DNA from: Variovorax sp. PCZ-1
Lineage (GTDB): Bacteria > Pseudomonadota > Gammaproteobacteria > Burkholderiales > Burkholderiaceae_C
Length of the DNA: 64,000 nucleotides
Direction of reading: 5' to 3'
NCBI RefSeq assembly: GCF_018413605.1
Contig: NZ_JAHCDN010000001.1
Location: 62,001-126,000 of the forward strand
Positions 52,186 to 61,123 of the stretch are shown here, piece by piece (the stretch's first letter is position 1; the number at the start of each line of letters is the position of its first letter). The translations under genes and the position numbers were made by a program. The notes under the pieces are model-generated. The model had not been told where the DNA came from and did not search any database. It saw only the letters and a list, made by a program, of their open reading frames with translations.

Positions 52186-52644
52186 ATGGCCCTTTCCCTG
52201 CAAAACACAGACAGTGAAGACGACGGCTGGCTTGCCGAAATCAACACCACGCCTCTCGTGGATGTGATGCTGGTGCTGCTGATCATTTTCTTACTCACCG
52301 TGCCCGTGGTCAGCGCCAGTGTGCAGCTCAAGCTCCCCGTGCAAACAGCGCAGCAGCAAGACACCAGTGGCGATTACGTCATCATCAGCATCGATGCCGC
52401 AGGGCGCTTGTATTTGAACGACAACCCCGCACCCGATGTAGCCAGCCTGCAAGCGGCACTCGTGCCCGCCGTAACGCGCGATCCGCGCCCGCAGCTGCAC
52501 ATCCGCGCCGATGGCGATGCACCTTATGCAGCCATTGCCCCCATCATTGATCTCGCGCAGGGCATGGGCTGGCCGCAAATCAGTTTGCTCACTGAGCAAT
52601 CACCGCAAGATCGCGCGACGATCAACACGAGAACTCGCCCATGA
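52186..52644 (+). CDS. exbD: ExbD/TolR-type subunit, first copy
   Basis: 152 residues. The single membrane segment carries the proton-binding Asp in TPLVDVMLVLLIIFLLTVP. The periplasmic domain ends DLAQGMGWPQISLLTEQ. The start codon abuts the exbB stop directly. Confidence 0.92.
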   Translation: MALSLQNTDSEDDGWLAEINTTPLVDVMLVLLIIFLLTVPVVSASVQLKLPVQTAQQQDTSGDYVIISIDAAGRLYLNDNPAPDVASLQAALVPAVTRDPRPQLHIRADGDAPYAAIAPIIDLAQGMGWPQISLLTEQSPQDRATINTRTRP

Positions 52645-53057
52645 AGCTTTATCCATCCCTGTTGCATAAAGCAACGTCTGATGCTGCAGAAGCGCAGCCC
52701 ATGGCCCTGATGAACACCACACCTTTGATTGACGTGATGCTCGTGCTCTTGGTGATGCTCATCATCACCATCCCTGTGCAGCTGCATGCTGTGGCACTCG
52801 ATATGCCATCAGCCAGCAGCCAAGCTCAGCCAAAGCTCATACGCGTGCAAATCGATGCCAACGGTTTCGTGCGCTGGGATGGCGAGCTCATCAGCGATGT
52901 GGCCACACTCGATGCGCGCCTCAGCCAAGCCGCTCAGCTGCCCGAGCAGCCTGAGATCCACATCACGCCCGAGCCCAACACGCCTTATTCCTTGGTCGTC
53001 TCCATGATGGCACTGGCGCAAAAAATGGGGCTCAGGCAGGTCGGTGTGGTGAACTAA
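52641..53057 (+). CDS. exbD: ExbD/TolR-type subunit, second copy
   Basis: 138 residues, overlapping copy 1 by ATGA. The same Asp motif occurs as TPLIDVMLVLLVMLIITIP, but the N-terminus and periplasmic part are diverged. Two ExbD genes with one ExbB suggest a heteromeric ExbD pair, as in some Xanthomonas and other TonB systems. Confidence 0.9.
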   Translation: MKLYPSLLHKATSDAAEAQPMALMNTTPLIDVMLVLLVMLIITIPVQLHAVALDMPSASSQAQPKLIRVQIDANGFVRWDGELISDVATLDARLSQAAQLPEQPEIHITPEPNTPYSLVVSMMALAQKMGLRQVGVVN

Positions 53058-53110
53058 TTACTATCTATTTGATAGCATTCCGCGCAGTATCTACGCCGCC
53101 AAACTGCCAA
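53057..53110 (+). repeat. Dispersed palindromic element, intergenic copy
   Basis: Forward copy, TTACTATCTATTTGATAGCA then CGCGCAGTATCTACGCCGCC, starting at the exbD stop. The tail AAACTGCCAAAAACACTTC matches the AT-rich tail seen at other copies. Confidence 0.85.
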
Positions 53111-53162
53111 AAACACTTCAAAATTTAAGAGTGACGTTGCGCTAGGGAAAATACCAATCACC

Positions 53163-53206
53163 AAAACCGTTTTTGGAAGTGATACTTGCATCATCAAAAC
53201 CGTTTT
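53163..53206. promoter_or_regulatory. Pair of LacI-type operators
   Basis: AAAACCGTTTT occurs twice, at 53163-53173 and 53196-53206. The copies are 33 bp apart, about three helical turns, which suits cooperative binding by one LacI dimer pair. They lie just upstream of the lacI gene, so autoregulation is likely. Confidence 0.75.
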
Positions 53207-53223
53207 TGAACTGCAAAAGCACC

Positions 53224-54237
53224 ATGTCGATCCAAGCCCTGGCTGATTCTCTCGGGATTTCAATCTCTACTGTGTCACGGGCGCTCAATGGCTATACCGA
53301 TGTGAGTGCGGCCACACGCCAGCGCGTATTTGATGCAGCCAAGCAGATGAATTACTCGCCGCATCCTGTGGCGCATCGTTTGGCGACTGGCAAAACGGGC
53401 GCGGTGGCCATTGTCAATTCAGTGCGGCAAGGCAATTTGGCAGACAGCAGCGCAATCGTTTTGCACACGGGTGTGGCCGAGGTGCTGCGTGAGCACAAAT
53501 ACTTTGCCATGTCGCTGGGCATTCCGAACGATGACAACGAGCTGCCTGAATTGCACCGACTGCTAGATGGGCGCTTGGTCGATGGTGTGGTGCTCACGCG
53601 GACCCGCACCAACGATCCACGTGTGAGCTTGTTACAGGAGCGCAAGATTCCGTTCGTCACGCATGGGCGCACGCTCGACAACGCACCGCATGCATGGGTA
53701 GATACAGACAACGAAGGTGCATTTGAGCAGGCCACACAAGCGCTGATCTCACTCGGCCACCAGCGCATTGGTTTGATCAATGGCATGGCGCACATGACAT
53801 TTGCCCATCTACGCGAGCTGGGTTTTAGAAAAGCATTGGCACAGGCGCACTTGGATGAAGGCGCTTGCCCAGTGCATTACACCGAACTCACAGCCGAGTC
53901 TGGCGCTCATGTGGCAAGTCAAATGCTGGCTTTACCGCAAAGGCCCACGGCCTTGCTCTGCGCGACAGATGCTGTGGCACTTGGCGCCATGCAGGCGATT
54001 CGCCAAGCTGGCTTACAGGTGGGGCGCGATGTGTCGGTGATGGGCTACGGGAACACGGAAGCCGGCCAGTATGCATCGCCTCCACTGGCCAGTATTGACC
54101 ATGCACTGCTGGATAACGGCAAGCATGTGGCGCAACTGCTGCTGCGCCTCATGGCGGGAGAAAACGCCAACCAATTGAGTGTGCTGGAGATGGCCCATCC
54201 CATCATCCGCGCTTCCGTGGGCCCCTCTGTTCATTGA
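53224..54237 (+). CDS. LacI family transcriptional regulator
   Basis: 337 residues from the ATG at 53224. The HTH is at 1-55 (SIQALADSLGISISTVSRALNGYTDVSAATRQRV) and the sugar-binding domain follows (GRLVDGVVLTRTRTNDPRV, HAWVDTDNEGAFEQATQALISLGH, PTALLCATDAVALGAMQA). It should control the ABC operon that begins 50 bp downstream. The ligand is probably a sugar or glycoside. Confidence 0.92.
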   Translation: MSIQALADSLGISISTVSRALNGYTDVSAATRQRVFDAAKQMNYSPHPVAHRLATGKTGAVAIVNSVRQGNLADSSAIVLHTGVAEVLREHKYFAMSLGIPNDDNELPELHRLLDGRLVDGVVLTRTRTNDPRVSLLQERKIPFVTHGRTLDNAPHAWVDTDNEGAFEQATQALISLGHQRIGLINGMAHMTFAHLRELGFRKALAQAHLDEGACPVHYTELTAESGAHVASQMLALPQRPTALLCATDAVALGAMQAIRQAGLQVGRDVSVMGYGNTEAGQYASPPLASIDHALLDNGKHVAQLLLRLMAGENANQLSVLEMAHPIIRASVGPSVH

Positions 54238-54287
54238 AGCCTTGAATTTTTTCTAACCCCAAGTGTTTTTTTTCAGGAGACTGTTGT

Positions 54288-55559
54288 ATGAAACTCAAAA
54301 AACTATCCATCGCTGTTGTCGCCTTGCTAGCCTCGGCATCATTTGCACAAGTCAACGTGGTATCCACCCAGTTGCGCCCCGTGCAAGAAATTGAGAAAGT
54401 GCGAACGATTTTGGTCAAGGATGCCAAGCCCGAGATCAACTACATCGGCGAAGACCCGAACACCTACATGACGCGTATGCTCGCGGAATCGCAAGCCTCC
54501 ACAGGCAAGGTTCACGTCACCATCGCGCTCGACTCTGAGCTCTCGCCACTGAACTCTGCTGGCGCGCTGCAAGACATTGATGATGTGATGAATCGCCTTT
54601 CCACATCGCGCGAGTTTTCTGGCTCATTCAAAGATCTGGCCAAGATGGGCGGTAACAACACACGCTTCATTCCTTTCCTCACCAACACCTTCCAGATGGC
54701 TGCGAATAAAAAAGCGCTGCAGTATCTGCCAGCAGGCGCCAACATCAACAACCTCACCTGGGCACAAACCATTCAGTGGGCAAAGAACATGAAAGCCGCC
54801 ACGGGTGAAGACAAATTCGGTCTGCCCGGCGGCCCGACTGGCTTGATCCACCGCTTCTTCCAAGGCTATGCATTGCCAGCCTACACAGGCGGCGTGGTGC
54901 GCAACTTCAAGAGTGCAGATGCCGAGAAAATGTGGGCGGATTTGAAAGATCTGTGGACAGTGACCAACAAGCGTTCCACCAGCTACAACGCCATGGAAGA
55001 GCCTTTGAAAACTGGTGAAGTCTGGGTGGCGTTTGATCACACGGCTCGCCTCCTGCCGGCGTTGAACGACAAGCCCGATGATTTCGTGGCTTTTCCAGCG
55101 CCTGCAGGCCCGAAAGGCCGTTTCTTCATGCCAGTGATTTCTGGTTTGTCGATCCCTAAGAACACGCCTGATCGCGTAGCGTCAGAAGCCGCTATTGCTC
55201 ACCTGACCAGCCCCGCAGTTCAAGCGAAAGCACTGGCTGAAGTGGGTTGGTTCCCAACAGTCAAGGCTGATATCGGTACACTGCCACGCGGCGTACAGGT
55301 TGCAGCACTCGGCGTAGGCCAAACCTTCTCCGCTCCTGGCGCACGTGGCGCATTGCTGCCCTCTGGCCTCGGCGCGAAAAACGGTGAATTCAACAAAGTC
55401 TTCATCGACAGCTTCCAGCGCATCATCGTGCGCAACGAAGATGTGAAAACCGTGCTCGCACAACAAGGCCAAGCCCTCGCTGATGTGATGAAGGAAGCCA
55501 ATGCCAAATGCTGGGCACCCGATGCCAGCAGCGGCACAGCGCCTTGCCCCGTTCAGTAA
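54288..55559 (+). CDS. Sugar ABC transporter substrate-binding protein
   Basis: 423 residues, group-1 family. The signal peptide is MKLKKLSIAVVALLASASFA. The mature protein shows the usual order (PNTYMTRMLAESQASTGKVHV; GLIHRFFQGYALPAYTGG; FFMPVISGLSIPKNTPD). Two cysteines occur near the C-terminus (AKCWAP, APCPVQ). A CCCCTT/AAGGGG hairpin at 55589-55610 may stabilise this message over the downstream ones. The sugar is not known. Confidence 0.88.
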   Translation: MKLKKLSIAVVALLASASFAQVNVVSTQLRPVQEIEKVRTILVKDAKPEINYIGEDPNTYMTRMLAESQASTGKVHVTIALDSELSPLNSAGALQDIDDVMNRLSTSREFSGSFKDLAKMGGNNTRFIPFLTNTFQMAANKKALQYLPAGANINNLTWAQTIQWAKNMKAATGEDKFGLPGGPTGLIHRFFQGYALPAYTGGVVRNFKSADAEKMWADLKDLWTVTNKRSTSYNAMEEPLKTGEVWVAFDHTARLLPALNDKPDDFVAFPAPAGPKGRFFMPVISGLSIPKNTPDRVASEAAIAHLTSPAVQAKALAEVGWFPTVKADIGTLPRGVQVAALGVGQTFSAPGARGALLPSGLGAKNGEFNKVFIDSFQRIIVRNEDVKTVLAQQGQALADVMKEANAKCWAPDASSGTAPCPVQ

Positions 55560-55647
55560 ACCGGGCTGAAAGATCCTAGAAACGCCAGCCCCTTGCTGAA
55601 AAGTAAGGGGTGATGCGAAAGCTTTCCCAAAACGCTGGAGCGCGAGC

Positions 55648-56499
55648 ATGAACAAATCCGAACGCATCCCCTATGTCTTGATCGCTCCCAGCGCGATCTT
55701 CCTTGTCTTGCTCTTCGTTTGGCCGCTGGCTGAGACAGCCATACTCGCATTCAAAGGCGCAGATGGCGGATTTACCATGCGGCATGTCAACAAGATGTTT
55801 GGAGACAACAACTTCTCCACCGCCTTGAAAAACACCATGATCTTGGTGGCCATCATCGTGCCTGTGCAGATTTGCATCTCGCTGGCTATGGCGATGATGC
55901 TGCAGAAGATGGAGAAGGGGCGCATGACCTATCTCTACATCTGGACGATTCCTCTCGGCGTGAGCGATTTGGCGGCAGGTATTGCGTGGTTGGCGATTTT
56001 TACGGATCGCGGCTATTTCAATACTTTGCTCCAAGGCGTGGGGCTGGTCGATGGGCCCGTCACATGGCTGAGTTATCAAAATCCGATGGCGCTTTTTATT
56101 TGCGTGATCATCGCGGAAATTTGGCGAGCCACATCGATCGTGCTTGTGATCCTCGTTTCTGGTGTGCAGCTCATTCCCAAAGAATATGCAGAAGCGGCAG
56201 AAGTGTTTGGCGCATCGCCTTGGAAGCGCTTCTGGCATGTCACTTTGCCTTTGCTCAAGCCTTCGCTGCAATCCGCTTTGATTCTGCGCACTGTGCTCGC
56301 GTTTGAAGTATTTGCTGTGGTGTATGCGCTGGCTGGGCGAGATTTGCCTGTGCTCGTGGGAGAGGCCTACAACTGGCAGGGCGCGTATCAAAACACAAAC
56401 GTCGCCTCGGCCTATGCGCTGTTCATCTTGGCGATTTCAATTGCTGCAACCTTGGTGTATCTAGTTGCCTTGCGCACCAAGCGCGAGACGCTGGCTTAG
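55648..56499 (+). CDS. Sugar ABC transporter permease, first subunit
   Basis: 283 residues from an ATG behind GGAG. Six membrane segments and the EAA loop EYAEAAEVFGASPWKRFWHVTLPLL. MalF/UgpA-like. The TAG stop codon uses TA and the first base of the 280-bp inverted-repeat element that follows, so the insertion left the protein end intact. Confidence 0.9.
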   Translation: MNKSERIPYVLIAPSAIFLVLLFVWPLAETAILAFKGADGGFTMRHVNKMFGDNNFSTALKNTMILVAIIVPVQICISLAMAMMLQKMEKGRMTYLYIWTIPLGVSDLAAGIAWLAIFTDRGYFNTLLQGVGLVDGPVTWLSYQNPMALFICVIIAEIWRATSIVLVILVSGVQLIPKEYAEAAEVFGASPWKRFWHVTLPLLKPSLQSALILRTVLAFEVFAVVYALAGRDLPVLVGEAYNWQGAYQNTNVASAYALFILAISIAATLVYLVALRTKRETLA

Positions 56500-56778
56500 G
56501 GCGTGTTACCGATATTTATGGAGGCGCGAATGAGTGACAAAAACCGCCAATCTAGGCGCACAGCGACGGTAAGGCTGGAGCCTTACCTAGATGAGCAACG
56601 ACGAGTGGCGGTTTTTGCCGCTCATTCCCGGAGGGTTGCGGCCAAAAAAGCCTCAGGCTGCGTTGCGAAGCCTTGCCGGCAAGACCCCGGCTGCAAACGT
56701 GACGCGATAGTATCCAGCGCCTTGCCTGAGACTTTTTTGACTCGCAACGCGCTCTCCATAAATATCGGTAACACGCCC
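56499..56778. mobile_element. 280-bp MITE-like element between permease genes
   Basis: Perfect terminal inverted repeats of 25 bp, GGGCGTGTTACCGATATTTA continuing ...TGGAG, at both ends, with TA at both flanks (56497-56498 and 56779-56780). Nested hairpins lie inside: GGTAAGGC/GCCTTACC, an AAAAACCGCCA/TGGCGGTTTTT pair and an AAAAAAGCCTCAGGC/GCCTGAGACTTTTTT pair. It has no credible ORF. It sits within the operon, so it is transcribed and may affect the balance of the two permeases. Confidence 0.88.
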
Positions 56779-56790
56779 TAGGAGAAGATC

Positions 56791-57594
56791 ATGAATAAAA
56801 ACGTTCGCCTGATCTACACCTTCGCTACCATCCTCGCGATCTGCTGGTTGATCCCGATCTACCTCATCACCATCAGCGCTTTCTCGCCGAAAGATGCAGC
56901 CACGGCTTGGCCAAAGAGCTTGTTTCCTACGTCGCTTACGCTGGAGACCATGCGCTACTTCTTCGGCGCATCCGGTATCTGGACGGCGGTGCTCAATAGT
57001 GTGGCTGTAGCCGCGATCACCATGGCTTTGTCTCTTGCTCTCGGTGCGCCCGCAGGCTACGCTCTTGCACGCTTTGATTTCAAAGGTCAAAATATTTACC
57101 GACTCTTGGTGGTGATGACGCGCGCTTTTCCGTTGGCAATTCTCGCTCTGCCCTTGGTCACACGCTTCATCAATGTGGGCTTGTATGACACATGGCTAGG
57201 TGTGGCTTTGGTACACACCGCTCTTGCCTTGCCGTTCTCGATTCTCGTTTCAAGCAGCTTGTTCATGGGCATCCCACGAGAGCTTGAAGAAGCGGCGTGG
57301 ACTTTGGGTTGCACCAAAGTGCAAGCCTTTATGAAGATCGTGATGCCCATTGCCTTGCCCGGCATGGCCGCCACGATGATCTTCAGTTTCGTGATTTCGT
57401 GGAATGAAGTGTTTGCTGCCAGCGTGATGACGGTGAACAACCGCACGCTCACCGCCGCGCTCTTCTCCAGCCTTCAAGAAAGTCCCATGTATTTCAAATT
57501 CGCTGGCGGCTTCTTCTTGATCCTGCCATCCCTGATCTTCATCTTCGTCGTGCGCAAGTATTTGTTCTCGATGTGGGGTATTGCGAATCGTTGA
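56791..57594 (+). CDS. Sugar ABC transporter permease, second subunit
   Basis: 267 residues, MalG/UgpE-like. Six membrane segments with the EAA loop ELEEAAWTLGCTKVQAFMKIVMPIALPG. An AGGAGA site lies in the end of the preceding element region (56780-56785), so translation starts normally. Confidence 0.9.
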   Translation: MNKNVRLIYTFATILAICWLIPIYLITISAFSPKDAATAWPKSLFPTSLTLETMRYFFGASGIWTAVLNSVAVAAITMALSLALGAPAGYALARFDFKGQNIYRLLVVMTRAFPLAILALPLVTRFINVGLYDTWLGVALVHTALALPFSILVSSSLFMGIPRELEEAAWTLGCTKVQAFMKIVMPIALPGMAATMIFSFVISWNEVFAASVMTVNNRTLTAALFSSLQESPMYFKFAGGFFLILPSLIFIFVVRKYLFSMWGIANR

Positions 57595-57614
57595 GCCTTA
57601 GTGCTCAAAGAAGT

Positions 57615-57754
57615 GAACGCAAAAGACGCAAAAGTTACACAGAAAACGCAAAAGGAAATCCAATCATGAAGCCATTTGTAAAGTCTGCAATTAATTCGAA
57701 TTTCCTTATGTATTTCTCTGCGCTTTTTGCGTAGTTTTTGCGTCTTTTGCGTTC
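57615..57754. repeat. Long palindrome of the GCAAAAGACGCAAAA type, second copy
   Basis: The 19-bp arms GAACGCAAAAGACGCAAAA and TTTTGCGTCTTTTGCGTTC are perfect inverted repeats, with a further inner pair (GGAAAT/ATTTCC). It is related to the palindrome at 3787-3879. It lies between the permease and ATPase genes, so it is part of an operon transcript. Confidence 0.88.
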
Positions 57755-57780
57755 CCCTCGTCGCACTTGGAAAGTTTCCT

Positions 57781-58800
57781 ATGTCAGAAATTCAAATCAC
57801 CTCCGTCCGTAAAGACTTCAAAGGTCATCAAGCCTTGAAATCCATCAATTTAGATGTCAAAGACCAAGAGTTTTGTGTCTTGCTCGGCCCCTCGGGCTGC
57901 GGCAAGACAACGCTCATGCGCATCATCGCTGGCTTGGAAACCGAGACCAGTGGCGACATCATGATCGGTGGCAAGCGCATGAATGGTCTTCCGCCTCGCG
58001 AGCGCAATATCGCGATGGTGTTTCAGAATTACGCCGTGTTTCCACACATGACGATTGCGCAAAACATTGGCTTTGGCTTGAAGATGAAGAAAGTGCCTGA
58101 AGATCAGGCGAAAAAACAAGTTTATGAAGCGGCAGAGCTGATGCACATCGAGCATTTGCTGGAGCGCTATGCTGGCCAACTCTCCGGTGGCCAGCGCCAG
58201 CGCGTGGCTGTGGCGCGAGCTCTCGCTGTGCGGCCTGATGTGCTCTTGATGGACGAGCCGCTGTCTAACCTTGATGCTTTGCTGCGCCTCGAAATGCGCA
58301 GTGAATTGAAAGGCTTGCTGCGTGATCTGAAGACGACCACGATCTATGTGACGCACGATCAAACCGAAGCGATGAGCTTGGCTGATCGCATTGCCGTGAT
58401 GTATGGCGGCGAGATCGTGCAATACGACGCGCCACCCAAGGTTTATACCGATCCAGCAAGCAGCTTTGTGGGCGGCTTCATCGGCAACCCACCGATGAAT
58501 TTCATCTCGAATGTGGAGACACAACGCGCTCTGGGCTTGAGCGCGCCTCACGCACAGGCCAAGACTTTGGGTATACGCCCTGAAGATTTGGAGCTGGCCA
58601 ATGATGGTCTAGAAATCAACGCCAAAGTGGTGGAGATGCTCGGAGCATCCCAGCAGATCAACTCCAAAGCAGGCGATGAGCTGATTCGCGTGAGTGTGGC
58701 AGCCAACCCCATCATCGCGCCCGGCAGCAGCATTCGTGTACGCGCACGCGCCTCGCAAGCACGCTGGTATGACGCGCAAGGCAAATTGGTGGCAGCATGA
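57781..58800 (+). CDS. Sugar ABC transporter ATP-binding protein (UgpC/MalK type)
   Basis: 339 residues from the ATG at 57781; the longer frame starts inside the palindrome. Walker A is GPSGCGKTT, the signature is LSGGQRQRVAVARA, Walker B is VLLMDEPLSNLDA, and a C-terminal TOBE domain follows (KTLGIRPEDLELA). It overlaps the hydrolase gene (ATGA). The helical subdomain carries no palindromic element, unlike modC. Confidence 0.94.
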   Translation: MSEIQITSVRKDFKGHQALKSINLDVKDQEFCVLLGPSGCGKTTLMRIIAGLETETSGDIMIGGKRMNGLPPRERNIAMVFQNYAVFPHMTIAQNIGFGLKMKKVPEDQAKKQVYEAAELMHIEHLLERYAGQLSGGQRQRVAVARALAVRPDVLLMDEPLSNLDALLRLEMRSELKGLLRDLKTTTIYVTHDQTEAMSLADRIAVMYGGEIVQYDAPPKVYTDPASSFVGGFIGNPPMNFISNVETQRALGLSAPHAQAKTLGIRPEDLELANDGLEINAKVVEMLGASQQINSKAGDELIRVSVAANPIIAPGSSIRVRARASQARWYDAQGKLVAA

Positions 58801-60155
58801 ATTTACCCGCAGTATCTAAAGAGCACAGCGCTGAAGAACTCACAGCGCTGGCCAAGCAAACTTTGGTGGCCAATGATCGCGGTGGCTATACCGTGCCCAC
58901 GGCAGGCCTTTATCCCTTCCAGTGGAATTGGGATGCAGGTGTGACCGCACTGGGTTGGATGACCTTTGATCAGCAACGTGCCTGGGATGAGTTTCACAGC
59001 TTGCTGCGCGGCCAATGGCAAAGCGGTGCGCAAGAAGGTTTGATTCCCCACATCATCTTTCATCAAAATGCAGACAGTTATTTTCCCGGCCCTGATCAGT
59101 GGGGTTGTGAGGCAGATGGCTCAGTACGCAACATACCCACCACCAGCATCTGCCAGCCACCCCTGCATGCCACGATGATTCGCGCCATGCTCGATATGGG
59201 CGCTGATCCTGCAATCACTGAAAAGAATCTCAAGCCGATTGTGCAAGGTTTGGTGAAGCATCATCGCTGGTGGTATCGCTGCCGCGATCCGTTTGATACA
59301 GGCTTGGTGTTCAGTAGCCATCCCTGGGAATCGGGAATGGACAACTCGCCCGCTTGGGATGCGCCGCTGGCCAATGTGCCGCGCACGACGCGCGCCTACA
59401 CCCGCAAAGACCTCGGGCATGTCGATAGCTCGATGCGCCCCACGCAAGAGTTTTACGACCGCGTGGTGTATCTCATGGATTTCAATCGCTCTGTGGCTTT
59501 TGATCCGATACGCATTGCCAAAGAATCGCCCTATCGCGTCAATGACATTTGCATCATCAGCATTTTGAATCGTGCGAGTCATAGCTTGGCGGGTTTGTGC
59601 GACCAACTGGGTTTGATGGATGCTGCTATATTTTTAAGAGCACGTTGCGCAATGACGGCGGCGGCAATCAGCCAATTATGGTCTGAGAAATTAGGGCAAT
59701 ATGTCTCCCGCAACGCGATCACAGGCGAGCTTTTGCAAGCGCCCACGCATGCAGGCTTCCTGACTTGGTATGGCCGCTTGGTGGAGCCTTCGCGCGATGC
59801 GCAGCAGCAAGCCACCTTGCTGGCTTGGCTGAGCGAAACGCCTTACGCCTTGCCATCCACGCGATCAAGCTACCCAGGCTTTGAGCCTGCGCGCTATTGG
59901 CGCGGCCCGATCTGGCAACACTTGACGACTTTGATTGCCGAAGGATTGGATCGCTGCGGACATACCGAGTTAGGCAAACGATTGCATCAATCCACCGCCG
60001 CATTGTTTGCCAAGAGTGGCTTTTATGAGTATTACCATCCCTTAACGGGGGCTGGTTTGGGCGGCGGTAGCTTTTCTTGGACGGCAGCGACGTACCTGTT
60101 TTGGAACTACTTGCATGACCATCAATTGCATTTACAGGACTTGCGAGCTGCATAA
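58797..60155 (+). CDS. GH63/MGH1-like glycoside hydrolase
   Basis: 452 residues with an (alpha/alpha)6-barrel type sequence: LYPFQWNWDAGVTALGWM, GCEADGSVRNIPTTSICQPPLH, SHPWESGMDNSPAWD (likely acid region), WYGRLVEPS, ARYWRGPIWQHLTTLIAEGL and EYYHPLTGAGLGGGSFSWTAA. This layout matches mannosylglycerate/glucosylglycerate hydrolases. No signal peptide, so it cleaves an imported glycoside in the cytoplasm. A degenerate palindromic element may encode AAIFLRARCAMTAAAIS. Confidence 0.85.
   Translation: MNLPAVSKEHSAEELTALAKQTLVANDRGGYTVPTAGLYPFQWNWDAGVTALGWMTFDQQRAWDEFHSLLRGQWQSGAQEGLIPHIIFHQNADSYFPGPDQWGCEADGSVRNIPTTSICQPPLHATMIRAMLDMGADPAITEKNLKPIVQGLVKHHRWWYRCRDPFDTGLVFSSHPWESGMDNSPAWDAPLANVPRTTRAYTRKDLGHVDSSMRPTQEFYDRVVYLMDFNRSVAFDPIRIAKESPYRVNDICIISILNRASHSLAGLCDQLGLMDAAIFLRARCAMTAAAISQLWSEKLGQYVSRNAITGELLQAPTHAGFLTWYGRLVEPSRDAQQQATLLAWLSETPYALPSTRSSYPGFEPARYWRGPIWQHLTTLIAEGLDRCGHTELGKRLHQSTAALFAKSGFYEYYHPLTGAGLGGGSFSWTAATYLFWNYLHDHQLHLQDLRAA
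59618..59673 (+). repeat. Degenerate dispersed palindromic element inside hydrolase gene
   Basis: ATGCTGCTATATTTTTAAGA then TTGCGCAATGACGGCGGCGG. Only the spacing, the TGCGCA box and part of the left palindrome remain; this may be an old copy. Confidence 0.4.
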
Positions 60156-60163
60156 TCTGCGGC

Positions 60164-61123
60164 ATGAATTCACTCCACGCCTGTGTTGATATTGGCGGCA
60201 CAAAAGTCGCCGTTTCTTTGGCCGATGCGCAATCAGCCGCCACCCGCACATTGCATGCGCGTATTGCCGAACCGACGGCCAAAGAGGGCGCAAACGATGC
60301 GCTCGCTCAGCAAATCCTGCGCCTGATCGACGCGAGTCTGGCGCAGATGGGTGCACTGCGCAGCCAAGTGCAGAGCGTGGGCATTTCAAGCTGCGGTCCA
60401 TTCGTCTTGAACCAAGGCCTGGTGGAGCTGGCAGCGCCCAATGTTTGCGGCGGCTTGGCGGGCAAGGCACGCGGTTTGCCCAACGATTGGCAAACCGCCT
60501 TGCTGCAAGCGCCTATCGCCGCGATTTATCCGAATGTGCGAGTAGAAAACGATTGCATTGGTGCGCTGGAAGCGGAGCGGCAATGGGGTGCGCTGCAAGG
60601 CATGAGCCACTGCGCGTACGTCACTTGGAGCACTGGCATCGGTATGGGTTTGTGTGTGGATGGTCACGTATTGCGTGGCAAAAATGGCAATGCTGGCCAT
60701 GCGGGACATATGTTTGTGAGCGACAACAATGATGCGCTGTGCGGCTGCGGCAATATTGGCGATCTGGAAGGTTTGGTGGCTGGCAATGCGATGGAGAGGC
60801 GCTTCCGAAGCGATGCCGCTACTATTTTTATAGCTGCTCGCGCAGGAAATACGCCGGCTAAAGCCCAAATCGAGTCTGTATCGAGAGATATGGGCAGAGC
60901 GCTTTACAACTTGATCGTGACACTTGATCTGCAGCGCATCAGCTTAGGCGGCAGTGTGTTTTGGCACAACCAAGACATGCTCTTGCCTTTGCTGCAGCGC
61001 GAGATTGATGGCAAGCTGCCTTCTCTCACGGATGGCTGCGAGCTTGTGCCAGCCGGCTTGGGTTTGCAAGTCGGTGATTTTGGTGCGCTGGCCTTGACGC
61101 GAGCCGCAGCGAGCGCCGCGTGA
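60164..61123 (+). CDS. ROK family sugar kinase
   Basis: 319 residues. The phosphate-1 motif is DIGGTKVAVSLAD, then ENDCIGALEAERQWGAL and the ROK signature GHAGHMFVSDNNDALCGCGNIGDLEGLV. The usual third zinc cysteine (GC in CGxxGC) is aspartate here. It probably phosphorylates the sugar released by the hydrolase. The palindromic element encodes DAATIFIAARAGNTPAKA. The next gene starts with GTG overlapping its stop. Confidence 0.87.
   Translation: MNSLHACVDIGGTKVAVSLADAQSAATRTLHARIAEPTAKEGANDALAQQILRLIDASLAQMGALRSQVQSVGISSCGPFVLNQGLVELAAPNVCGGLAGKARGLPNDWQTALLQAPIAAIYPNVRVENDCIGALEAERQWGALQGMSHCAYVTWSTGIGMGLCVDGHVLRGKNGNAGHAGHMFVSDNNDALCGCGNIGDLEGLVAGNAMERRFRSDAATIFIAARAGNTPAKAQIESVSRDMGRALYNLIVTLDLQRISLGGSVFWHNQDMLLPLLQREIDGKLPSLTDGCELVPAGLGLQVGDFGALALTRAAASAA
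60815..60865 (+). repeat. Dispersed palindromic element inside ROK kinase gene
   Basis: Forward copy, GCCGCTACTATTTTTATAGC then ACGCCGGCTAAAGCCC, encoding AATIFIAARAGNTPAKA after the zinc-site region. Confidence 0.75.
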
